Notes: generated by a model not told the origin, from the letters alone. DNA of 5,442 nt from Thiohalomonas sp. (GCA_023864145.1 JAIVER010000112.1:1-5442); one strand, 5' to 3'. Positions 1 through 5,442 are shown, numbered from the stretch's first letter. A program made the numbers and translations.

Positions 1-1
1 T

Positions 2-79
2 TTACCGAGCATTGGAAAATCATTAGATTCTCGAATTAATGATAATTTCCAAGTGTTCGATCCTGCATTTTCAAGTTGA
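2..79 (+). CDS. Possible C-terminal tail of an upstream gene (partial)
   Basis: One plus-strand frame is open from base 2 to a TGA at 77-79 and would encode a 25-residue tail ending in NDNFQVFDPAFSS. The other two forward frames close by about base 39. The peptide has a normal protein-like composition, but it is too short to identify a family. If real, it ends 38 bases before the preferred start of the histidine kinase gene and is on the same strand, so it could be the upstream member of the same operon. Open reading over such a short distance can also occur by chance. Confidence 0.35.
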   Translation, partial: LPSIGKSLDSRINDNFQVFDPAFSS

Positions 80-117
80 TTGGGTATAAGATCTGTTGTT
101 TCAATGCATTAAGTGGA

Positions 118-1977
118 ATGAGTACTTATATGATACTATCTGCAAAAAGTCTTAATCAGAAATTTACCTTAGCGACTATTATTGGATTTTTAACCAGTTC
201 ATTAGTTTTTATCGGCTTGTTTCTAGCGTTTTACCAGTCTGAACTGGGTGATGAACGTGCTCAGGCCGCTCGTGATGTGAATCGGCTGCTCCAGTCTTCT
301 TTAGAAAATGCTATGCTTAAACGTGATTTGGAAGGCTTAAAGTTTATTGTCAATCGTTTAGGACAACAACCTAATATTAATCGAGTGACGATTGTTAATC
401 CCAAAGGGCAGGTGCGTTTCTCCAGTCATGCTGAATATATCAATACAAATCTGGATCTTGGTATGCCAGATAATTTCAGTCCTAGTAGTAAATTTATACA
501 AGACAAAAACGGCAAAGAAGTACTGCGCAGTATTAATCCAGTCAACAATAAACCCCAATGCAAAGAATGTCATGGAGCGACTGATGTAAATCCGATAAAT
601 GGTATTCTGGTTGTTGACTATGATGCTTCTTCAATCAAACAAAAGGTTCGTAATACGACACTTATTCTTATGGGGGCGGGCGCATTGATTGTAATTATTA
701 ATCTTTTGGGTGGCTGGTGGTTCATCCGTCGATATATCCTAAAACCTGTGAATACTCTCAGTAATGCCAGTCAGGCCATTGCAGAGGGGCGATGTGATAC
801 GCGGGTCATCACTAAAGGTAATGATGAACTTTCCGTTCTTGGTGATACATTTAACCTGATGGCATCCAACCTGCAGGACAGTATGCGCAGCTTAAAGGAA
901 GAAAAGGCATTTCTTCAGGCACTTGTGGACGCCATACCTGATGGCTTGCGCATTATTGATGACAATTTTAATATGCTCCTGGTTAATAAAGCATTTCTTA
1001 AACAAACAGGCTGTCCTGAGAAATTATGGGTTGGCGAAAAATGTTATGTCGCCACTCAGGGGCGGGATACTCCTTGTCCTGCTGATTTAAAGACCTGTAC
1101 TTTGGAAGAAGTTCGTAAAACAGCCCAACCCTTCAAAGTCGTTCGACGTCAAAAGCGATGTGATGGCAGTGTTCTTGATGTTGAAATTTTTGCTGCTCAC
1201 ATGACTTTTATTAAAGAGGGCAAAGAAACCACTCTGATGATTGAATCCATACGCGATCTGACTCAGGAAGTTCGCTTTACCCATGAACAACGTCTGTCTG
1301 AATTAGGCCATCTTGCTGCCAATGTGGCTCATGAAATATTTAATCCCCTGAGTTCAATGAAGTTAGCGCTTAATACTATCACGAATGAAAGCCCACCCAA
1401 CTCAGAAAAGATGAGTAACTATATTAATATTATTTCTAAATCCATGGATCAATGTATTCAAATGACCGATCGTTTATTACGTCTGAGTGCTTTACCCTCA
1501 GGTAAAGATGAGTTAGTTGATGTTCACAATGCAATTAAAGATATTTTAGGTCTTGTTAAATGGGATGCTGAACAGGCTTTAATCAAAGTTGTTGAAACTT
1601 TTCCCGATAAGCCTCTGAGGGTGTTAGCCAGTGAGAGTGAGATGCGAATGCTATTTTTGAATCTGGTGCAAAATGCCTTTCATGCCATGCCTTCAGGTGG
1701 TCTGCTTAATATTAAAGGTAATATTAAGGATGAACAGGTTATTATTCGTTTTGAAGATAATGGTGTTGGTATATCAGATGAACACCTCACCAAAATTTTT
1801 ATGCCATTTTTTAGTCGCCGTGCAGATAATGTGCATGGTACTGGGCTTGGCTTACCCATATCACGCTCTATTGTTGAAAGTTACGATGGCACGCTGGAAG
1901 CTAATACTATAATGGGTAAAGGCAGTTGTTTTGTTATAAAAATACCGGAAGCTTCTATAAAGAGGTTAAAACAATGA
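118..1977 (+). CDS. Membrane sensor histidine kinase with periplasmic heme-c (CxxCH) domain, HAMP and PAS
   Basis: This gene encodes a 619-residue inner-membrane histidine kinase, predicted to phosphorylate the regulator encoded directly downstream. Numbered from the ATG at 118, it has a first membrane helix at about 18-38, a periplasmic sensor region of about 140 residues, a second helix at about 180-203 and a HAMP linker at about 204-257. A PAS domain follows at about 262-385, then HisKA with phospho-acceptor His405 in VAHEIFNPL. The HATPase has the N box NLVQNAFHAM (Asn519), G1 EDNGVGI and G2 GTGLGL (574-579). The periplasmic domain contains CKECH at 148-152, the signature for covalent heme c attachment, so a redox, oxygen or NO signal is likely but not shown. 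The PAS domain has Cys at 299, 309, 320, 327 and 348. Start choice: an in-frame TTG at 76 would add 14 residues but has no ribosome site; ATG 130 is also possible. The 3' end overlaps the regulator by ATGA. Confidence 0.93.
   Translation: MSTYMILSAKSLNQKFTLATIIGFLTSSLVFIGLFLAFYQSELGDERAQAARDVNRLLQSSLENAMLKRDLEGLKFIVNRLGQQPNINRVTIVNPKGQVRFSSHAEYINTNLDLGMPDNFSPSSKFIQDKNGKEVLRSINPVNNKPQCKECHGATDVNPINGILVVDYDASSIKQKVRNTTLILMGAGALIVIINLLGGWWFIRRYILKPVNTLSNASQAIAEGRCDTRVITKGNDELSVLGDTFNLMASNLQDSMRSLKEEKAFLQALVDAIPDGLRIIDDNFNMLLVNKAFLKQTGCPEKLWVGEKCYVATQGRDTPCPADLKTCTLEEVRKTAQPFKVVRRQKRCDGSVLDVEIFAAHMTFIKEGKETTLMIESIRDLTQEVRFTHEQRLSELGHLAANVAHEIFNPLSSMKLALNTITNESPPNSEKMSNYINIISKSMDQCIQMTDRLLRLSALPSGKDELVDVHNAIKDILGLVKWDAEQALIKVVETFPDKPLRVLASESEMRMLFLNLVQNAFHAMPSGGLLNIKGNIKDEQVIIRFEDNGVGISDEHLTKIFMPFFSRRADNVHGTGLGLPISRSIVESYDGTLEANTIMGKGSCFVIKIPEASIKRLKQ
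1961..1965 (+). promoter_or_regulatory. Ribosome binding site of the response regulator
   Basis: AGAGG lies 8 bases upstream of the ATG at 1974, inside the last codons of the kinase gene. It decides the regulator start in favour of 1974 over an in-frame upstream codon at 1926, which has no such site and would place 16 extra residues before the conserved receiver N-terminus (KTKILVIEDD). Confidence 0.8.
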
Positions 1978-3392
1978 AAACCAAAATACTGGTTATTGAA
2001 GATGATCAATTGCTGAATCAAATGATTGTCTACCAACTTGAAGGCATGGGACACGCGGCTATTGGTGTCGATAGCTTGCTTAAAGCTAAAAATTACCTGA
2101 GTAAACATGAACCCGATCTGGTTATTTCAGATATGAGACTTCCCGATGGCGACTGTATCAGTGAATTACCGGAGCTGATTGAATCACATCCGGTGATTGT
2201 ATTGACCGCCTATGGTACGGTGAAAAATGCAGTGGAGGCTATACAAGCGGGGGCAGCGCAGTATCTTACTAAACCGGTCAGTCCTGATGAATTAACGCTG
2301 GTGGTGGATCGTGTGCTTAAAAATGCCGCATTAGAAGCGGATCATCTGTTTTATAAATCACGTCTCAAGGAGCAAAATAGCAAGCTGCCGTTTATGATAG
2401 GCCAGAGCCCTGCACTTGAACAGGCAAAAGAATTGATTGATGCTGTTGCACCTAGTGATATGACAGTATTAGTGTTAGGTGAAAGTGGTTCCGGTAAAGA
2501 ATTGGTTGCGCGTGCTATTCATGAACAGAGTCACCGTGCTGACAATAATTTTGTCGCAGTTGATTGTTGCACTTTGCAGGAAAACTTATTTGAATCGGAA
2601 TTATTTGGTCATGAAAAAGGCGCTTTTACCGGCGCAGAACGCAAGAAAAAAGGTTTAATAGAAGGTGCTTCGGGAGGTACATTATTTCTTGATGAAATTG
2701 GTGAAATTCCACCGGCTATTCAGGCAAAATTACTGCGAGTTTTAGAAACAGGAAAATTTCGGCGTGTCGGGGGGACGAAAGATATCACTTCAAATGTAAG
2801 AATAGTCGCGGCGACTAATCGGGATTTAAAGAAAATGTCTGAAAATAACGAGTTTCGTGCTGATCTTTATTATCGCCTGGATGCCTTTAGTCTGCACAAT
2901 CCGCCTTTGCGAGAACGACGAGAAGATATTCCATTTTTGGTTGAACATTTTATCAGTAACCATAATTTTTCAATGCGTATGAAAAAATCCGTGAACAAAG
3001 AAGCAATGAGAAAACTTATTGCTTATGACTGGCCGGGTAATGTGCGCGAATTAAAAAATATGGTGGAAAGAGCCATTATTCTTTCACGGAGAAATAAAAT
3101 TATTCGAGGTGAACATTTTAGTCTGAGAGGTTGTGAAAAAGTAGACGGTAATTTTCAACTGGACATTAATCCGGGTATGGATCCGACTCTTGAAGAAATT
3201 GAAGCCTGTTACTTAAAAATGTTAATGCAAAAACACGACGGACATAGAATGACTATTGCGCAAATAATGGGTATTAGCGAACGTCAGGTCTATCGTCTAA
3301 TTAAGAAGCACAATATTGGTGAAGAAAATATTCAAGTAACACCGCAATTAAATCGTCGTAGTAGTGATAGATCTGAAAAGATAAGTATTTAA
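1974..3392 (+). CDS. Sigma-54-dependent response regulator, NtrC/AtoC family
   Basis: This gene encodes a 472-residue cytoplasmic enhancer-binding protein that, when phosphorylated, should remodel sigma-54 RNA polymerase to open its target promoters. The receiver domain (1-115) has the acidic pair Asp10-Asp11, phospho-acceptor Asp53 (ISDMRLPDG), Thr78 and Lys100. The AAA+ domain (about 140-370) has Walker A GESGSGKE (169-176), the sigma-54 contact loop GAFTGA (216-221), Walker B TLFLDE (236-241), sensor I region VRIVAATNRDL, arginine-finger region FRADLYYRLD (294-303) and the sensor II region WPGNVREL (353-360). A Fis-type helix-turn-helix at about 405-446 ends in GISERQVYRLIKKH. A polar tail of about 24 residues follows. 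Length and domain order are typical of the family. The start at 1974 overlaps the kinase stop by four bases, so the two proteins are probably translationally coupled and form a cognate pair. The exact member of the family (for example AtoC, ZraR or NtrC) cannot be told from sequence alone. Confidence 0.95.
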   Translation: MKTKILVIEDDQLLNQMIVYQLEGMGHAAIGVDSLLKAKNYLSKHEPDLVISDMRLPDGDCISELPELIESHPVIVLTAYGTVKNAVEAIQAGAAQYLTKPVSPDELTLVVDRVLKNAALEADHLFYKSRLKEQNSKLPFMIGQSPALEQAKELIDAVAPSDMTVLVLGESGSGKELVARAIHEQSHRADNNFVAVDCCTLQENLFESELFGHEKGAFTGAERKKKGLIEGASGGTLFLDEIGEIPPAIQAKLLRVLETGKFRRVGGTKDITSNVRIVAATNRDLKKMSENNEFRADLYYRLDAFSLHNPPLRERREDIPFLVEHFISNHNFSMRMKKSVNKEAMRKLIAYDWPGNVRELKNMVERAIILSRRNKIIRGEHFSLRGCEKVDGNFQLDINPGMDPTLEEIEACYLKMLMQKHDGHRMTIAQIMGISERQVYRLIKKHNIGEENIQVTPQLNRRSSDRSEKISI

Positions 3393-3461
3393 ATAGTTCA
3401 ACCTGGCTGCAAAATCATTTTTGTATCCTATTGCTATGTTTTTTGCTTCTTACTCTGCTTT

Positions 3462-3476
3462 ATCCTGCCTTAGGAT
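3462..3476 (+). promoter_or_regulatory. Ribosome binding site of the TIM-barrel gene within a small inverted repeat
   Basis: AGGA at 3472-3475 is the only recognisable ribosome site for the ATG at 3487, with an 11-base spacer, which is on the long side. It forms the right arm of a perfect 5-base inverted repeat, ATCCT (3462-3466) and AGGAT (3472-3476), with loop GCCTT. Such a hairpin could partly mask the site, but a 5-base AT-rich stem is weak. No convincing promoter or terminator is seen in the rest of the 94-base gap (3393-3486). Confidence 0.4.
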
Positions 3477-3486
3477 TTGAACTAAA

Positions 3487-4482
3487 ATGAAGAATGCTGC
3501 CCCATTAAAATTAACTTTTTTTTGTGAATTATCAAGAGTTGAATTAACAAAACTCTTTTCAAATGAAGTGTTGTTTACGCAGTTACGAAAACTTCAGGCT
3601 ACTATAAGTCTTGGTATACTGGACTTTAGTGATGAGCGTGCCAGAATTGTTCATCAATTAAATGAATATAATATTCCTGTTATAGCCTGGCAGCTGCTTA
3701 GAGAAGAAGAAGGCTATTGGTATAATATGAGTAATGCCCCTAAAGCTTCTTCAGCTTATAGTGATTTTTTAGATTGGACCAAAAGACATAATTTACGATG
3801 GGCCGGCTTAGGAGTAGACATTGAACCTGATATTAGTGAAGTTCACAACCTGCTGAGCAACAAGCTGCGTATTATTCCTGCTCTTTTTAAACGTATGTGT
3901 CGAAAAAAATGTTTTGATGATGCCTGTAAGGAATATCATACATTGGTTTCACGTATGAAAAATGATGGTTATATGGTTGACAGTTATGAATTTTTATTTA
4001 TGGATGATGATCGTAAGGCAGGTTCCTGTATTCTCGGCCGTGTTTTAGGTGTTACCGATGTGCCGTCAAATCGTCGTGTATTAATGCTTTACTCCAGTTT
4101 TTTTCGTCCCTATGGTGCTGCAGTATTGTGTAATTATGCCTGTGGTGCTGATTCTGTTGCTGTGGGTATAACCGGGGGGGGTGTTGAGTTCCCTAGCATC
4201 AACTCTGCGCCTCTTAATTGGCATGAATTTTCCAGAGACTTACGCCTGGCACGTCAATCTTGTGATGATATTCATGTATTTAGTCTGGAAGGTTGTGTTG
4301 AACAAAACTTTATGGAACCTCTTATTAGTTTTGACTGGAATGTACCGGTTAAACAACCCCAACCCATGACTTTTATGTTGACGATAGCACGCTTCTTTTC
4401 CCGAATAGTCTTATGGCTAACCGCTCATCCATTTCTGATTGGACTGGCTACGGGTCTTCTTGCATCCATTTTTATTTTATAA
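3487..4482 (+). CDS. Unrecognised TIM-barrel-like (glycoside-hydrolase-like) protein with C-terminal membrane anchor
   Basis: This 331-residue protein is not assigned to a named family. Short hydrophobic strands alternate with helices in a pattern suggesting a TIM barrel: LKLTFFCEL (7-15), ISLGILDFS (40-48), IPVIAWQLL (63-71), WAGLGVDIEPD (105-115), RVLMLYSS (197-204), DSVAVGITGG (222-231) and DIHVFSLEG (261-269). The strand ending GVDIEPD puts Asp111 and Glu113 at a strand end, reminiscent of the terminal D-x-E of GH18-like enzymes; Glu268 is another candidate active-site acid. This fold reading is an inference from pattern. There is no N-terminal signal peptide, and one hydrophobic helix fills the C-terminus (about 307-331), so the main domain probably faces the cytoplasm. 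The gene follows the regulator after 94 bases on the same strand and may have its own promoter. Its last six bases overlap the end of the convergent minus-strand gene. A run of eight G lies in the coding region at 4174-4181. Confidence 0.85.
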   Translation: MKNAAPLKLTFFCELSRVELTKLFSNEVLFTQLRKLQATISLGILDFSDERARIVHQLNEYNIPVIAWQLLREEEGYWYNMSNAPKASSAYSDFLDWTKRHNLRWAGLGVDIEPDISEVHNLLSNKLRIIPALFKRMCRKKCFDDACKEYHTLVSRMKNDGYMVDSYEFLFMDDDRKAGSCILGRVLGVTDVPSNRRVLMLYSSFFRPYGAAVLCNYACGADSVAVGITGGGVEFPSINSAPLNWHEFSRDLRLARQSCDDIHVFSLEGCVEQNFMEPLISFDWNVPVKQPQPMTFMLTIARFFSRIVLWLTAHPFLIGLATGLLASIFIL

Positions 4483-4848
4483 AGGCACTGATTCAGGGTA
4501 TGGCCATGAATTTGGTACTATCTCCTGATCTAGTAGTGCAGAAATTTTTTCATTTTGTGTCATGCTTTCAATGAGTTCAACATTGAGCAATTTATTGGGC
4601 TGTAGACTATAAAACATGACATATTGCCCCAGCATTTCATAGACTAAGCGTTGTACCCAGATAGGCTGATGACTAATGCTTTGTTGAGGTGCTTCTTTTA
4701 ATGTATCTAATACATTAAAACAATCTTTTTCAAAACGTCTTTTAATCGACTCCTGTTTCAATTGCGCAATATTGTTTTTAAACAAGTGACGGATAAGTTC
4801 GACTAATAGTTCAAGTGCTTCATCGGTGGTTAATTTTGTAATTGGCAT
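4477..4848 (-). CDS. Small conserved-looking hypothetical protein, mostly helical, downstream of a sigma-54 promoter
   Basis: This gene encodes a 123-residue soluble protein that I do not recognise. It has no signal peptide, membrane helix or metal-binding cluster. The N-terminal half is strongly helical and amphipathic (DEALELLVELIRHLFKNN at about 9-26, then a Lys/Glu-rich stretch), followed by a Gln/Pro segment near 54-64, a hydrophobic aromatic stretch (VYEMLGQYVMFYSLQ at about 69-83) and a Pro-rich end (PNSWPYPESVPL). Its only Cys is in DCFNVLD. The ATG at 4848 has only a weak purine stretch (AAAGA) as ribosome site. A strong sigma-54 promoter match at 4887-4902 points at it and would give a leader of about 28 bases, which supports both the gene and its start. 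Its stop lies inside the end of the convergent TIM-barrel gene. It may be a target of the neighbouring sigma-54 activator; this is inferred from position. Confidence 0.75.
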   Translation of the reverse strand: MPITKLTTDEALELLVELIRHLFKNNIAQLKQESIKRRFEKDCFNVLDTLKEAPQQSISHQPIWVQRLVYEMLGQYVMFYSLQPNKLLNVELIESMTQNEKISALLDQEIVPNSWPYPESVPL

Positions 4849-4886
4849 AATAATCTTTGTGTATTGTTAAGTTAAAAGGAATTAAA

Positions 4887-4902
4887 AGCAAAATCCATGC
4901 CG
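4887..4902 (-). promoter_or_regulatory. Sigma-54 (RpoN) promoter for the minus-strand small gene
   Basis: Read on the minus strand the site is CGGCATGGATTTTGCT. Against the known consensus TGGCACG-N4-TTGCW it differs only at the first base (C for T) and sixth base (T for C). The invariant GG (4901-4900) and GC (4889-4888) are separated by exactly 10 bases. Transcription would start about 12 bases past the GC, near 4876, leaving a leader of about 28 bases before the ATG at 4848. The window also encodes a GAFTGA-containing sigma-54 activator, which makes a functional site more likely. Confidence 0.75.
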
Positions 4903-4950
4903 TAACGTTATGTTGTAAAAAAATACACTATTTCATACTCAGTCGTTTAT

Positions 4951-4963
4951 TATCAAAAAATTC
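4951..4963 (+). promoter_or_regulatory. Candidate IHF binding site between promoter and upstream repeat
   Basis: TATCAAAAAATTC matches the IHF consensus WATCAR-N4-TTR at all defined positions except the last (C for R). It is centred about 80 bases upstream of the predicted sigma-54 start, between the promoter and the inverted repeat, the usual place for a bend that loops an activator onto sigma-54 polymerase. The surrounding sequence is AT-rich, so chance matches are likely and the call is tentative. Confidence 0.35.
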
Positions 4964-5017
4964 ATATTAATGATAAATTTTATGGGACAGATCAAATATA
5001 AGCAATTTGCTTTACAT

Positions 5018-5176
5018 TTAGGCACACCTCAACCTCAGAATATTTAAATTCTGAAAAACTGTATTGAGTGGTGATTTTTTTAGTGCACGGCTCTGGTTGG
5101 TGGATAGCCAGTCATCCACTTTTTGGCCTGAAGTCCCTTTGTAACGACCCTGCCTGCGTGTTTTAGGTTCTACCAA
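5018..5176 (-). pseudogene. Possible gene remnant, 52 codons without a methionine
   Basis: One minus-strand frame is open from just after a TAA (5180-5182) to a stop at 5018-5020. The first possible start is TTG at 5174-5176, and there is no ATG. The peptide is hydrophilic and protein-like (EPKTRRQGRYKGTSGQKVDD, then DWLSTNQSRALKKS), richer in Arg, Lys and Gly than a random AT-rich frame would be. It has no identifiable family and no good ribosome site. It may be the 3' remnant of a gene damaged by decay or by the adjacent insertion sequence. It also overlaps the inverted repeat at 5035-5054, so it could equally be a chance frame. Confidence 0.3.
5035..5054. repeat. Inverted repeat, possible upstream activator site
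   Basis: The arms TCAGAAT (5035-5041) and ATTCTGA (5048-5054) are perfect reverse complements around a 6-base AT spacer. Dyad symmetry of this kind fits a dimeric Fis-type helix-turn-helix, and the site sits about 160-180 bases upstream of the predicted sigma-54 start, a usual enhancer distance. The same half-site ATTCTGA occurs again at 5197-5203, next to a related but imperfect left arm. It is not followed by a T tract on either strand in a way that would make it a terminator. Confidence 0.4.
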
Positions 5177-5212
5177 GCTTTAAAAAGCTCTAGAAAATTC
5201 TGATTAACGCCT

Positions 5213-5237
5213 TGTACTGGTCAAGTCCAACCGGACA
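5213..5237. repeat. Putative terminal inverted repeat of the IS3-family element
   Basis: The stretch begins TGTACTGG and ends CCGGACA, the style of terminal repeat (TGTACTG followed by a tract ending near GGACA) seen in some IS3-family groups from memory. The transposase stop codon (5221-5223) lies inside it, which is common for these compact elements. The matching repeat at the other end is outside the window. Confidence 0.5.
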
Positions 5238-5442
5238 CTTTTTTTAGAGAATTTTCATAGTTAATTGGTGACTGATCACCATTCGCTGTATGCAGCCTTT
5301 CAAGGTTGTAATACCTCATGTAAACTGCGACATCTTTCTTCATATGTTCACGGGTAGGTTGAGCAATTTTAAATATCCAGTCGTGCTTGAGACTTCCAAA
5401 AAAGCGTTCAACTACGCCATTATCCCAACAAGCTCCAACATC
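5221..5442 (-). CDS. IS3-family transposase (OrfB, DDE integrase core), C-terminal part
   Basis: The 73 C-terminal residues are present, and the frame runs off the window at its 5' side. They start DVGACWDNGVVERFFGSLK and include the last part of the rve/DDE integrase fold. The Glu in VVERFF is the third catalytic acid of the DDE triad, and the Lys seven residues later (SLK) is the conserved lysine that follows it in IS3 and retroviral integrases. The segment VYMRYYNLERLHTANGDQSP matches the typical YNxxRxH...SP end of the family. No stop or frameshift is seen in this part, so the copy may be intact. It would catalyse strand transfer during transposition of the element. The first two catalytic Asp residues and the OrfA part are outside the window. 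Confidence 0.9.
   Translation of the reverse strand, partial: DVGACWDNGVVERFFGSLKHDWIFKIAQPTREHMKKDVAVYMRYYNLERLHTANGDQSPINYENSLKKVSGWT

Larger units (their letters stand above)
4849..5212. other. Intergenic region with sigma-54 control elements and a possible gene remnant
   Basis: This 364-base, very AT-rich stretch lies between the minus-strand small gene and the insertion sequence. It holds, from left to right, a sigma-54 promoter match, an 8-base palindrome TAACGTTA (4903-4910), an IHF-like site, an imperfect AT-rich hairpin around 4958-4981, a 7+7 inverted repeat at 5035-5054 and a methionine-free open frame (5018-5176, minus). No intact gene, tRNA or strong terminator was seen here. 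Confidence 0.6.
5213..5442 (-). mobile_element. IS3-family insertion sequence, 3' end (partial, runs off the window)
   Basis: The element is recognised by the transposase C-terminus at 5221-5442 and by a terminal sequence starting TGTACTGG at 5213. Only the transposase 3' end lies in the window; the rest, including the other terminal repeat and the upstream reading frame usual in this family, is beyond base 5442. The outer boundary at 5213 is an estimate from the TG-type end and cannot be confirmed without the partner repeat or a target duplication. Confidence 0.8.

Noticed and set aside
358..589. Short open frames on both strands inside the kinase gene, and similar ones at 1087-1290, 1673-1912 and 4181-4369
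   Set aside because: They lie wholly inside clear coding sequence of conserved domains, have no ribosome sites, and look like shadows of the real reading frame.
3430..3440. An extended -10 promoter (TGCTATGTT) upstream of the TIM-barrel gene
   Set aside because: There is no recognisable -35 box at 16-18 bases, so it is not better than chance in this AT-rich gap; a separate promoter here remains possible but unsupported.
4863..4891. A sigma-70-like promoter for the minus-strand small gene (-35 TTGCTT, -10 AACAAT, 17-base spacer)
   Set aside because: Both boxes match weakly in AT-rich sequence, the leader would be under 10 bases, and the -35 box is part of the much better sigma-54 site.
5094..5110. 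A plus-strand GG-N10-GC spacing near 5095-5108 (TGGTTGGTGGATAGCC) as a second sigma-54 promoter
   Set aside because: Outside the GG and GC the match to TGGCAC and TTGC is poor, and no gene lies downstream on that strand before the insertion sequence.
5174..5191. AGCTTT-AA-AAAGCT hairpin as a transcription terminator
   Set aside because: The stem is AT-rich with a 2-base loop, and no T tract follows on either strand.
5197..5213. An integron attC-like core near the IS boundary (TTAACGCC)
   Set aside because: The GTTRRRY/RYYYAAC pair of core sites with a foldable middle is not present, and there is no integron context.

Overview
The window comes from an AT-rich bacterial chromosome. The NtrC-style two-component pair, the clear sigma-54 logic and the IS3-family transposase suggest a proteobacterium, most likely a gammaproteobacterium. 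This placement is inferred from gene style only; there is no rRNA or other taxonomic marker.

Plus strand, left side: after a possible tail of an upstream gene (ending at 79) comes a tightly coupled two-gene operon. The first gene (118-1977) encodes a membrane histidine kinase whose periplasmic sensor domain carries a c-type heme motif (CKECH), followed by HAMP, a cysteine-rich PAS domain and a complete HisKA/HATPase core. The second (1974-3392) overlaps it by ATGA and encodes an NtrC/AtoC-type response regulator with all residues needed for phosphorylation, ATP hydrolysis and sigma-54 contact (GAFTGA). Together they read as a redox- or ligand-responsive circuit that switches on sigma-54 promoters.

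Middle: after a 94-base gap lies an unrecognised gene (3487-4482) for a TIM-barrel-like, glycoside-hydrolase-like protein with no signal peptide and one C-terminal membrane anchor. Its 3' end overlaps by 6 bases the 3' end of a convergent gene on the minus strand (4477-4848) for a small, mostly helical protein of unknown function.

Right side: the intergenic stretch upstream of the minus-strand gene holds the most interesting signal. A strong sigma-54 promoter match (4887-4902, GG-N10-GC with TTGCT) sits where transcription would start about 28 bases before the ATG. Further upstream are a near-consensus IHF site (4951-4963) and a 7+7 base inverted repeat (5035-5054), in the order expected for an enhancer-driven promoter. 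This suggests that the 123-residue protein is an output of a sigma-54 activator, quite possibly the one encoded next door. A 52-codon open stretch without a methionine (5018-5176, minus) looks like a gene remnant. The window ends inside an IS3-family insertion sequence (5213-5442, minus strand, 3' part of the transposase only).
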